Assembly: GCA_937923405.1 (NCBI GenBank)
Contig: CALDUY010000011.1
Coordinates: forward strand, 1 to 64,000
DNA: 64,000 bases
Direction: 5' to 3'
From: an uncultured Gemmataceae bacterium
GTDB taxonomy: Bacteria; Planctomycetota; Planctomycetia; Gemmatales; Gemmataceae
Shown one piece after another: positions 45,751-53,931 of this stretch; position 1 is the first letter of the stretch, and each line of letters begins with the position of its first letter. Position numbers and translations under genes: made by a program. The notes below the pieces were generated by a model. The model saw only the letters and a list, made by a program, of their open reading frames with translations, was not told the DNA's origin and ran no database searches.

Positions 45751-47130
45751 TCAGACACGGATTGATTGCCAGCGCCCACGAGCGAAGCGGACGAGGACGA
45801 ACAGCCCACGGATCGACAGATCGGCGATCATCGCCGTCCACGCTCCAATCAGTCCCCAGCCCTCCGGCTCGGGTCGCGCCAGCAGGTAGGCCAAGGGAAT
45901 GCGTACGACAAAGAAGCCGATCCAGGTGAAGACCATCGGCCCGCGTGTGTCGCCTGCCCCTTGCAGGGCCTTGACCAGGATCATGCACGAGGCCAACGCC
46001 GGCATGCCGAAGGCGATCAGTCGCAGTGCCGGAACTCCCTCGGTGACAATCGCATCCTGTCCCGGATGGGGGCAGAATAGTCGGAACATCGGCTCGGCCA
46101 GGAAGTAAAAGAGCATGGCGAGCAACGACATGACGGACGCGCCGAGGAGGAACGCCGACCAGCCGCCCCGGGCTGCCCGAGTGGGTTGTCCCGCACCGAG
46201 ATGCTGGCCGACAATGGTCAGCGCGGCGGTGCCGAATGCCGCTCCCGACTGGTAGGCCAGAGCCTCCCACATCAGGGCGATGCCGTGGGCCGCCGCCGCT
46301 GTGTGGCCCAATTGATTGATGAAACTGAGAAACCACAGCTGGCCAATCTGCATCGACAGGTTGTCGATGGCCGCCGGAATGCTGATCCAAAGGATTCGGC
46401 GGATCGTGGCCCCATCGGGACGCAACTCGGACAGCCGCAGTCGCAGGCCTGCGCGCCCTCGCAGCAGCAGTGCGAAAACCGCCACGCCTCCCAGAGCGTG
46501 ACTAACGGCCGTCCCCAGGGCGATACCGGGAAATCCCAGCCACTCGAAGAAGAGCCAGGCCAAAGGCACGTTCAACAGCGTGACTCCACCCAGCACCCAC
46601 AGCCCCGCGCGGGTGTCGCCGGCCCCCGCCAGGCAGGTTACGCCCGTGGCGCTGAGCATTTGCAACGGCACCACCAGCAACAGCGGCCGCAGATACGCCG
46701 CGGCGTAGCCCTGTGCCGGATGCCCTAGTTGCAGCGACTCCAGAATCGCATGCAGACCGAATAGCCCGATGAGCGACCCCACCAATCCCAGAATAATCGA
46801 CAGAAGAATCCCTTGGTGCAAGACGCGGTTCGCTCCGCGCCAGTCATGCCCGCCGACGTGGCGAGCCACTAGAGCTGTACTTCCTACGGTGACCAAAGTG
46901 GTGTAACTGAGGATCAACCAACTCAGGTAGGAAGCGTTCGTCTGCGCAGCTTGGGTGGCGGCCTGCTGGACGTCTTCCAGGCTCTGAAACCGCCCGGCGA
47001 GAAGTCGATCGGTGAAAATGACCGCTAACGTCAGCCAGTTTTGCAGCAAGGCCGGCCAGACCAGCGTCAGCACAACCAGCCAGACAGGACGAGCCACGAC
47101 CAACGGTTTCGACGGAGGAGGTAGGGTCAT
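45751..47130 (-). CDS. MATE family cation-coupled efflux transporter
   Basis: Encodes 459 residues with twelve predicted membrane segments in two related halves, typical of NorM-type MATE antiporters that export drugs or metabolites with Na+ or H+. Characteristic pieces are WPALLQNWLTLAVIFTDRLLAG, the first-half GLFGLHAIL region, IPAAIDNLSMQIGQLW and LMWEALAYQSGAAFGTAALTIVGQHLGAG. The start at 47130 overlaps the S4 gene stop in an ATGA, so translation is coupled. The substrate is not predictable. Confidence 0.93.
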   Translation of the reverse strand: MTLPPPSKPLVVARPVWLVVLTLVWPALLQNWLTLAVIFTDRLLAGRFQSLEDVQQAATQAAQTNASYLSWLILSYTTLVTVGSTALVARHVGGHDWRGANRVLHQGILLSIILGLVGSLIGLFGLHAILESLQLGHPAQGYAAAYLRPLLLVVPLQMLSATGVTCLAGAGDTRAGLWVLGGVTLLNVPLAWLFFEWLGFPGIALGTAVSHALGGVAVFALLLRGRAGLRLRLSELRPDGATIRRILWISIPAAIDNLSMQIGQLWFLSFINQLGHTAAAAHGIALMWEALAYQSGAAFGTAALTIVGQHLGAGQPTRAARGGWSAFLLGASVMSLLAMLFYFLAEPMFRLFCPHPGQDAIVTEGVPALRLIAFGMPALASCMILVKALQGAGDTRGPMVFTWIGFFVVRIPLAYLLARPEPEGWGLIGAWTAMIADLSIRGLFVLVRFARGRWQSIRV

Positions 47131-47348
47131 TCGCAGACAGTCCATTGTTGGTCGGCGGTGCCGAAGCGATCGCCTGCGCGGAGTTTACGCCCGGGACGTG
47201 TCTCGGGTTCATCGTTGACCAGCAGGTCGCCTTCGCGCACACGAAACTTGGCCTGTCCGCCGGTGTCGGCCAATCCAACCGCCTTGACCGCCTGAGCCAA
47301 CGTGATGTACTCGCCTCGCAATCGCACCGTCGCTATCTCATCCGGCAT
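47127..47348 (-). CDS. Small S4-domain RNA-binding protein
   Basis: Encodes 73 residues forming a single S4 domain: IATVRLRGEYITLAQAVKAVGLADTGG with the helix pair that docks on structured RNA, followed by REGDLLVNDEPETRPGRKL. This is the YbcJ/YaaA-like group of stand-alone S4 proteins, thought to bind rRNA or tRNA. It is the first gene of the S4-MATE-YgfZ run and diverges from the caspase-like gene at 47450 across a 100-bp gap. Confidence 0.87.
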   Translation of the reverse strand: MPDEIATVRLRGEYITLAQAVKAVGLADTGGQAKFRVREGDLLVNDEPETRPGRKLRAGDRFGTADQQWTVCE

Positions 47349-47449
47349 GCTCGCTCTCCCTGGGTATTATTTATGATATGCATTCCTGCTCACCTCGCGG
47401 ATGTCGACAGACGAGGATACAATGTGCCCATCGTGAGGCGAAGAGGAAG

Positions 47450-48859
47450 ATGGAACGATTCGCACTGGTGATCGCTCAGGAACATTCGCTGCCTGCACCG
47501 TTTGCCGAGGTGGACGCTCAGGCGTTCGCTCGCGCGGTGATCGCAGCTGGCCTCCCCGATCGCAACGTCTGCACCTTGATCGGTAGTGGAGCCACGCGAA
47601 CCGCCATCACCTCACGCTTGCGGAAGCTGAGCAAGCTGCCACCATTCGAGACGCTGATCGTCTTTTGCTCGACGGCGGGATTCACCGAACACGGTGCGGC
47701 CTTTCTCGCCTGTCACGATACTCAGGACGACGACCGCAGCGAAACCAGCCTGGCACTGCAAGATTGGCTACAAGCACTGGAGAAAATTCCCTGTCGGCGG
47801 TTGGTGCTGTTTCTCGACGTGCGCGGGGAGGGGGTGCCTCTCCAACCTGTGGAAGCATTTTTCACTGGTCGTCCCGGGCGCGTTGGATTTCTCTCGCACC
47901 GAGAGCAGGAGCAATCTCACGTTTCTGGATCGCTTAAATCGGGTATCTGGGCCAGGCACGTCATTGAGGCGGTTTCAGGCCAAGCCCCAAGAGCGCTGGA
48001 GCAGGGCACGTTGACGGCTCGATCTCTGCAAGCGTACTTGCAACGAGAATTGCCCGGCTCGCTTCGCGGTGCCTTCCGCGAGGCTCCGCCGCAGACGCCG
48101 CTTTGTTTCACGGTGGATCCGACTATGTCGGTGCTCCAGCTTGACGGCTTGGCCAGCGCTGCCGATCCTCGCTTGCAACCGTTGCAGCGTGGTACACTGC
48201 GCGGGGAAACGATCGTCAAGGTGAAGTCGCTCCTGGGGTTTCGCAAATATCATCGCGTGCCCGAGCGAGCCAACGCCAGCACTCGGAAGTTTGTCACCGA
48301 GTTGGCACATGAGGAACTGCAACAAGACGTCGAAACGATCTACACCTCGATTCGCGAGTCGCTCGGCTACAAACGCCGTGAGGTGGACAGCTCCGCAGAA
48401 CGAGGCCTCGGCGTAGTTCGCACTCCGGACTTTGAGTACGTTGTTGCTGTCGAACTCGTAGACGACGATCCGACTTCGGTCATCTGGCGGCGCGAAATTA
48501 TGGGGATTCGCAACCCGCAAGTGGTTCTCAGTCGACCGTTCCAGAAGATCTTCTCCGGTCTGTTCGACACCCTAGTATTCGAGTTTGCCGCTCCGTTTAA
48601 TCTGGAATCGTGGATCGACCTCGTGGAGGAAGCCGTTCCCCCAGAGGTGCGCCTGCGGACGTCCAGCGACGGTTCCTGCTGCGAGGTGCAACTGCGCGGC
48701 AAGACGACGCTGGTACGTCTGTTTCGCGACCGGATCGAGATTCAGGGGGAGAAATCGCCTGGCTCCAATGGTCTCATCGAAGCGTTCCTCAGCTTTCAAG
48801 ATCTCTTCGCCCAGCGCCGCGAGTTACAGTCGCTGCCGTTGCTGCCCGAATCAATCTGA
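47450..48859 (+). CDS. Caspase-fold (peptidase C14-like) protein lacking the catalytic dyad
   Basis: Encodes 469 residues. The first about 230 follow the caspase fold: MERFALVIAQEH, VDAQAFARAVIAAGLP, VCTLIGSGATRTAITSRL, LIVFCSTAGFTEHG and LVLFLDVRGEG. In active members the fourth block is SGHG and the fifth DCCHSG; here the His position lies in STAGF (75-78) and the Cys position reads DVRGEG (123-128), so both catalytic residues are absent. The C-terminal half is mixed alpha/beta without a recognised domain. It is probably a pseudoenzyme that binds or regulates. The start has GAGGAAG upstream, and longer frames have none. Its end converges on the Rrf2 gene. Confidence 0.75.
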   Translation: MERFALVIAQEHSLPAPFAEVDAQAFARAVIAAGLPDRNVCTLIGSGATRTAITSRLRKLSKLPPFETLIVFCSTAGFTEHGAAFLACHDTQDDDRSETSLALQDWLQALEKIPCRRLVLFLDVRGEGVPLQPVEAFFTGRPGRVGFLSHREQEQSHVSGSLKSGIWARHVIEAVSGQAPRALEQGTLTARSLQAYLQRELPGSLRGAFREAPPQTPLCFTVDPTMSVLQLDGLASAADPRLQPLQRGTLRGETIVKVKSLLGFRKYHRVPERANASTRKFVTELAHEELQQDVETIYTSIRESLGYKRREVDSSAERGLGVVRTPDFEYVVAVELVDDDPTSVIWRREIMGIRNPQVVLSRPFQKIFSGLFDTLVFEFAAPFNLESWIDLVEEAVPPEVRLRTSSDGSCCEVQLRGKTTLVRLFRDRIEIQGEKSPGSNGLIEAFLSFQDLFAQRRELQSLPLLPESI

Positions 48860-48901
48860 ACACGATGAGTTCGGTCGGAGAGAGAACCGTTCTCGCGCGG
48901 G

Positions 48902-49348
48902 TCACTCCGTGGCCTTGCGAAGGGTGGGAAATTCGCACAACGGCACAGATTCACTCGGCTCGGCCAGCACTTCGGCCAGCGTCGTGGTGCGGAACGCTTC
49001 TTCGACGGCAGCCAGAGCATTATCGACACGACGATGCAACGGACACAGACGCGCGCCGTGGGCGGCCAAGTCGAGTGGGCAGGTGTGGATACGTCGGATT
49101 GGATCGACCGCATTGACCACCTCCAAGATGGTCAATTCCTCGGGCGACTTAATCAGAGTAATACCTCCCCCGATCCCGCGTTGCGAGCGGACTACGCCAC
49201 TATGCACCAGCTCCTGCACGACCTTGGCCAGATACGCCTGGGGTACCTTCGTAGCCCGAGCGATCTGTTCCACAGTGCGTGCCGAAGGCGACTCCGCCGC
49301 TAGATGCACCACCGCTCGCAGCGCGTATTCAACTTTCTGTGAGAACAT
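48902..49348 (-). CDS. Rrf2 family transcriptional regulator
   Basis: Encodes 148 residues. The N-terminal winged helix has the family pattern FSQKVEYALRAVVHLA, TVEQIARATKVPQAYLAKVVQEL and GVVRSQRGIGGGITLIK, followed by the dimerisation helix. Cys residues occur in HTCPLDL and RLCPLHRR and near the C terminus, two of them 12 residues apart; these could hold an iron-sulfur cluster as in IscR or NsrR, but the spacing differs from both. The start has AGGAGGGAGAAGGAG upstream. Its target is unknown; no iron-sulfur assembly genes are adjacent. Confidence 0.93.
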   Translation of the reverse strand: MFSQKVEYALRAVVHLAAESPSARTVEQIARATKVPQAYLAKVVQELVHSGVVRSQRGIGGGITLIKSPEELTILEVVNAVDPIRRIHTCPLDLAAHGARLCPLHRRVDNALAAVEEAFRTTTLAEVLAEPSESVPLCEFPTLRKATE

Positions 49349-49427
49349 TCTCCTTCTCCCTCCTGTTGTCCGAAACTCACTTCTTTACTTATAGCAGCCG
49401 TGCCTAAACAGGAGTAAGAGAGTTTAT

Positions 49428-50870
49428 TTATCGCTTATTTTTCTTCGGTTGAGCCGCGACTTGGTTCATCAGTTTCCGCCACGCCGCCAGCCGAGGAGTC
49501 ATGGCCGCGGCGGTCTTGTCCGGCTGGAGTTTGGACACGTCCACCTCGACGTACAACTGCCGATACAGTGTTTCGTCCACGTTCGGATTCGGCTTGTTCT
49601 CTTGAGCGTGGATCGCCTTCCGCCAGTCGCGTAGCTGTTGCAGCATCGCTTGGGCGCGTTTTGGTTCCTTGTCGGCGAGGTTGGTCGTCTCGCCCGGATC
49701 CCTGGCCAGATTGTACAGTTCGACCGAGTCATCATCATAGTGCGTGACCAGTTTGTACTCTCCTTCGCGGACGGCTCCGGCGGGGCGTCCGCCCTGATTG
49801 TTGTAGTGGGGAAAATGCCAAAAGAGCGGTCGCGGCTTCGGCTCTCCCTTGCCGAGCAAGAGCGGGGCGAAGCTCTGTCCGTCGAGTCCCTCCGGGACGG
49901 CGAGACCTGTCAGTTCGGCCAGTGTGGGTAGCAGATCGGTGTTGACCACGGGAGTATGCACGACCGTGCCGGCCTTGATCTTGCCCGGCCAGCGAACAAG
50001 GAGCGGCACCCGCGTCCCTCCCTCATAGACGAACCCCTTGCCCGCGCGAAACGGCGTGTTGTGGGTCGGCGGATCTTCCTTGCCTTCGGGGACGTGCAGG
50101 CCACCATTGTCGGAAATGAAGATCACGATGGTGCGATCGTTCAGTTTCAACTCGTCGAGCTTGCTCAAAAGCAGCCCGATCGTGTCATCTAGTGTTTCGA
50201 TGACCGCGGCGTAGAGTGGGTTGAACGAATTCTTGTTCTTCTCGAGGAGTTCGGACTTGGCGGCCAAAGGAATGTGCGGCGTGTTGTGCGCTAGATAAAG
50301 CAGGAACGGCCGCTCTCGGTTCTCTTCCACGAACTGCATCGCCGTGCGGGTCAGCTCATATTCGCCTTTGCCGCCTTCCGTAGCCGAGGGAACCGTATTC
50401 GCGCGACCGGTGAAGACCACGTCGAACCCCTGATCGTTAGGCAGAAAACCCTTGCCGCCGAGATGCCATTTTCCGATGCAGCCGGTGCGATAGCCGGCCT
50501 TCCCAAACAACTCCCCGAGCGTCAGTTCTTCCAACGGCAACTGTTGTCGAATGGTCGGATGCAACAACCGCTGGGCCTGGGTGTCAGGTCGGCCCGGGAG
50601 GAAGGTCGTCAGATGCAGCCGCGCTGGGTGCTTGCCCGTCATCAGCGCTGCCCGCGAGGGCGAGCAGATCGGCTGAGCGACGTAGGCCGACGTGAACCGC
50701 ATCCCCTGTTTGGCCAGACCGTCGAGATGCGGCGTGGACTGATCCTTGCGACCGTAGCAGCCCAGATCGTTAATGCCCAGATCATCGACGTTGATTAGTA
50801 CCACGTTCGGTCGGTCGGCCTTGGGCACCTCGGCAGTGGCGAGCAGCATCAGCGACAGCAGCATCGACAT
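49428..50870 (-). CDS. Sulfatase (formylglycine-dependent)
   Basis: Hydrolyses sulfate esters, probably of polysaccharides, in the periplasm. The 480 residues begin with a short signal peptide (MSMLLSLMLLATAEV). Metal-binding NVDDLGINDLGCYG is followed by the catalytic block ICSPSRAALMTGKHPARL, where Cys of CSPSR is oxidised to formylglycine by a maturation enzyme, then GYRTGCIGKWHLGG, ISDNGG and YEGGTRVPLLVRWPGK. Planctomycetes encode many such enzymes. No maturase is in the window. The C-terminal tail ends in a lysine-rich QPKKNKR. The substrate is unknown. Confidence 0.95.
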   Translation of the reverse strand: MSMLLSLMLLATAEVPKADRPNVVLINVDDLGINDLGCYGRKDQSTPHLDGLAKQGMRFTSAYVAQPICSPSRAALMTGKHPARLHLTTFLPGRPDTQAQRLLHPTIRQQLPLEELTLGELFGKAGYRTGCIGKWHLGGKGFLPNDQGFDVVFTGRANTVPSATEGGKGEYELTRTAMQFVEENRERPFLLYLAHNTPHIPLAAKSELLEKNKNSFNPLYAAVIETLDDTIGLLLSKLDELKLNDRTIVIFISDNGGLHVPEGKEDPPTHNTPFRAGKGFVYEGGTRVPLLVRWPGKIKAGTVVHTPVVNTDLLPTLAELTGLAVPEGLDGQSFAPLLLGKGEPKPRPLFWHFPHYNNQGGRPAGAVREGEYKLVTHYDDDSVELYNLARDPGETTNLADKEPKRAQAMLQQLRDWRKAIHAQENKPNPNVDETLYRQLYVEVDVSKLQPDKTAAAMTPRLAAWRKLMNQVAAQPKKNKR

Positions 50871-51041
50871 GGCTCAGGTTCTCTTTGGTTCGTCACGAGC
50901 GTCTCTTCCGCTTCCGTTAGCAGAGGACACTTACAGCCAGATTAACAGAAATAATCAATTTGTTCGCTGGAATTGATTTATTCTTTCTCCAGAGTCGATA
51001 CAGAGGAAGAGTTACGCCGTAAATAGCCTGTGGGGTTGAGT

Positions 51042-51081
51042 TCCCCTCTCCCCGTTGGGGAGAGGGGTTAGGGGTGAGGGG
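51042..51081. repeat. Palindromic CCCCTCTCCCC repeat, copy A
   Basis: An 11-bp perfect stem (51043-51053 with 51057-51067) with a 3-base loop is followed by TTAGGGGTGAGGGG and a short A run. It lies in the 293-bp gap between the divergent sulfatase and efflux genes. The same words recur at 57959-58047, and ACTGCGTAACT follows both copies at short range. This looks like a dispersed REP- or MITE-type element. Confidence 0.75.
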
Positions 51082-51163
51082 AAAAAACTGCGTAACTCCT
51101 ACAGAGATTACGGTGAAAAATTAGTTCTACCCCGAGCAGCTGGAACGTCCTGGAGGCGGGAAG

Positions 51164-52741
51164 ATGAGCAAACCAGCGAGGTTCTGCATTTGGGGTACAC
51201 TAGGTGGGGGGGTGCTCGCCCTGGCCGGTTGCACTTTTCCGCTGCAGCATCCACTCGGCAATGGAACCAGCTGGCTCAACGACACTCGACCAGTTCCACC
51301 GACTCTGGTACTGGTGTCCGAGACAGACAAAAACACTTCGCCGAACAAAACCGAGTCCTCTACCCCCAAGCAGGCCGCCACGCGTTCTTCGGGGGAAGTG
51401 CGTCCGGTGTCTCACGTTCAGAAGCAAGTCGAGAAGAAGTCCAGTAACACGTTAAATTCGCTGCCGCCTCCCAAACGGGTCGACGACGACGAACTGCCGC
51501 TGCCGCAATCCACCTCGACGAAGGGAGTGACGCTCGATCAGGTCATCAACACGACGTTACTTGCCGACCCAAAGTTGCGAGCCGGCTTCGAGGCGATCAA
51601 TCAGGCCAACGGCGACGCGCTGACGGCTTCGTTGAAGCCGAATCCCAACCTGGAGGTCTCACAGACGTTACTGCCCCTGTTGCGGCCATTCACCGAAGAT
51701 CGCCAGGGCGGGCCACCACAGTTGGACATCATCGTGGCCTATCCGATTGATTGGTTCCTGTTCGGCAAACGCGCCGCGGCCATGCAGGCAACCAATCTCA
51801 ATGTACGGGTCAGCGAGGCGGAATTCGCCGACTTGGTCCGTCTGCGTGTGTTAGAAGCAGCCGTCGCTTATTATGACGTGTTGGAGGCCAAGGGATTGCT
51901 GGATCTAGCCAAGCAAGACGCGGCCAACTTTAAGCGCGTCGAGGAGATTACTCTCCGTGCCGTCGAAGGAGGTGGTCGTCCCAAGGTCGAACTGAACCGA
52001 ATTCGGCTCGATCGGCTGCGTGCTGAGCAAAGCGTCCGCGATGCCGAGAATGCCCTGGTGGCCGCTAAAGCTAGCCTTCGCGCCATCATGGGCCAAGCCA
52101 ACCCCGACTCCGACTTCGACGTGGCCGGCTCCCTCGATGATCTTGACCCCAAAAGTGACATTCCTGACGTAGAAACGGCTTTGGCCATCGCCGTGCTAAA
52201 CCGCCCGGACATCGCGGCTCTAAAATGGAAGGTAGATCAGGCTCTGGCCGAACAGGAGGTCGAACGCCGTAATGCCTATCCTGAGGTGACGCCACAGATC
52301 GGCTACACGCGCCAGTTTCAACGCAAAGCGATCGGCTTTCCCGATGCTCATTCGTATGGCGTAGGGCTGGAGATGAGTCTGCCCTTGTTCAATCGCAATC
52401 AGGGCAATCGACTCAAAGCGGCGGCAACGACCGTTCAACAACAGTTTGAGCTTCAGTCAGGGCTTGTCGATTTGCGTGCCGAGGTGGTTCAGGTCGAGAA
52501 GGAACTGCGAACGGCAGCGGCCAACGCAAAAGCGGTGGCGGACGAGCAGCTCCGCCTCGCCTCCGAGGTGCGCGATAGCTTAAACAAAGCCTACTCCGAA
52601 GGCGGACGTCCGCTCATCGACGTGCTGGACGCTCAACGCAACTACCGCGAAACCTATCGCATCTTCATCGAGAGTCGCGCCAACTTTGGTCGAGCCAGTG
52701 CCAAATTCAACGCCACCCTAGGCAAGCGAGTGACCCCATGA
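51164..52741 (+). CDS. Outer-membrane factor of metal RND efflux, CusC/CzcC type
   Basis: Outer-membrane channel of a tripartite heavy-metal pump, 525 residues. The signal sequence ends in lipobox LALAGC (Cys23). A low-complexity Ser/Lys/Pro region (about 45-115) precedes two outer-membrane-efflux repeats, with RLRVLEAAVAYYDVLEAKGLL, VEGGGRPKVELNRIRLDRL and LNRPDIAALKWKVDQAL. The start has GGAGGCGGGAAG. The stop overlaps the next gene by four bases (ATGA). The paired adaptor and permease genes follow directly, so the operon is complete for export from periplasm or cytoplasm to the outside. Confidence 0.93.
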   Translation: MSKPARFCIWGTLGGGVLALAGCTFPLQHPLGNGTSWLNDTRPVPPTLVLVSETDKNTSPNKTESSTPKQAATRSSGEVRPVSHVQKQVEKKSSNTLNSLPPPKRVDDDELPLPQSTSTKGVTLDQVINTTLLADPKLRAGFEAINQANGDALTASLKPNPNLEVSQTLLPLLRPFTEDRQGGPPQLDIIVAYPIDWFLFGKRAAAMQATNLNVRVSEAEFADLVRLRVLEAAVAYYDVLEAKGLLDLAKQDAANFKRVEEITLRAVEGGGRPKVELNRIRLDRLRAEQSVRDAENALVAAKASLRAIMGQANPDSDFDVAGSLDDLDPKSDIPDVETALAIAVLNRPDIAALKWKVDQALAEQEVERRNAYPEVTPQIGYTRQFQRKAIGFPDAHSYGVGLEMSLPLFNRNQGNRLKAAATTVQQQFELQSGLVDLRAEVVQVEKELRTAAANAKAVADEQLRLASEVRDSLNKAYSEGGRPLIDVLDAQRNYRETYRIFIESRANFGRASAKFNATLGKRVTP

Positions 52742-53931
52742 GCGACAAGCATGCCGATTCCGCAGCCGTTCCCCTACCGTCGCCTCAAAGGATCTGGGCC
52801 AGAGTCTGGTCGATCGGACAGTTTCTGCTCTCGCTGGGACTGACGCTCGCCTTCTTGGCCTACCTCCTTTTTGTTCCCGATCCGCTCAAACCTGGGGATT
52901 CGGAGCAAGCGGCTCCCGCTAGGCCGGAGATTGTCTCCCTGGTTGGACCTGGTCTAATTCGCGTCCAACCGGGTAGTCCGTTGGACAAAAAAATCCAGGT
53001 CGTGCCCGTTCGCAAGGGCACGATCAGTGATCCAGTCATGATGGTCACGGGCCGAGTCATTGCCAGTCTTCGCCCGGGCCACGGCAAGAAAGAGGACTAC
53101 TGGCAGTTCGACTCGCCGGACCTGCTAGCGGCACACACCGATTGGGAGAAAGCCCAGGCTGACATCGTCTTCAGCGAAACGCAATTGGAGCAGGTCAAGC
53201 AACTGGCCGCAACACGGTTGAAAGCTCAGCGTGAAGTCGTGCAGCGAATGGAGAAACTCGTCGCGGCTGGCACCGATACCGTCAAGGATCTGACCGCTGA
53301 GCGGGCCAATCTGATTCAGGTGGAAATCACGGGCCGTCAAGAGGTCCACCAAGCCGAAACCGCGGTACGAGTGGCCAAGCGCGACGAAGCGGCTCAGGCA
53401 CGGAAACTTCAACAGGCCGGCCTCGATCCGGAGTTGCTCAAAATTGCTACCTCCGACATGGACATTGTTGTCGCCGACGTGCCCGAGGGACGCATCAATC
53501 AGGTGCGTGTCGGTCAGAGTTGTCTTGCCACCTTCTTTGGGCTGCCCCGCGAACGCTTCCCTGGCAAGGTGCGCAGCATCTCCCCCGTGCTGTCCATCGA
53601 GCGGCGCTCCCTGCGGGTGCTGTTTGTTATCGACGATCCTGATGACAAACTTCGTCCCGGCATGTTCGCCGAGATCGGTCTGGGCACCGATTCGCGTGAG
53701 GCTCTGTTGATTCCCGCTGATGCCATTCTGCATTTGGGGCGATCTGACTATGTCCTGGTCGCTCAGGGAGACAACACCTGGGCGATTCGCGAGGTGCAGG
53801 TCGGTGAACCACATCTAAACGAGATCGAAATTCTCTCTGGATTATCGCATGAGGAACAGGTGATCGGCAAAGGAGCCATTCTTTTCAAGCCGGTGGTCGT
53901 TCGGTCGCTGCGCTCGTCGGAGGGCCGCTGA
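52738..53931 (+). CDS. Periplasmic adaptor of metal RND efflux, CusB/CzcB type
   Basis: Encodes 397 residues. A membrane anchor near 22-43 is followed by a periplasmic HlyD-fold region: a barrel-sandwich start (RPEIVSLVGPGLIRVQPGS and PVRKGTISDPVMMVTGRV), a coiled-coil hairpin (QLEQVKQLAATRLKAQREV and AEETAVRVAKRDEAA-like helices), and the membrane-proximal VADVPEGRINQVRVGQSC, DKLRPGMFAEIGLG. It joins the inner permease to the outer channel. Its start overlaps the channel gene stop and its stop shares a base with the permease start, so the three are translationally coupled. Confidence 0.92.
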   Translation: MSDKHADSAAVPLPSPQRIWARVWSIGQFLLSLGLTLAFLAYLLFVPDPLKPGDSEQAAPARPEIVSLVGPGLIRVQPGSPLDKKIQVVPVRKGTISDPVMMVTGRVIASLRPGHGKKEDYWQFDSPDLLAAHTDWEKAQADIVFSETQLEQVKQLAATRLKAQREVVQRMEKLVAAGTDTVKDLTAERANLIQVEITGRQEVHQAETAVRVAKRDEAAQARKLQQAGLDPELLKIATSDMDIVVADVPEGRINQVRVGQSCLATFFGLPRERFPGKVRSISPVLSIERRSLRVLFVIDDPDDKLRPGMFAEIGLGTDSREALLIPADAILHLGRSDYVLVAQGDNTWAIREVQVGEPHLNEIEILSGLSHEEQVIGKGAILFKPVVVRSLRSSEGR

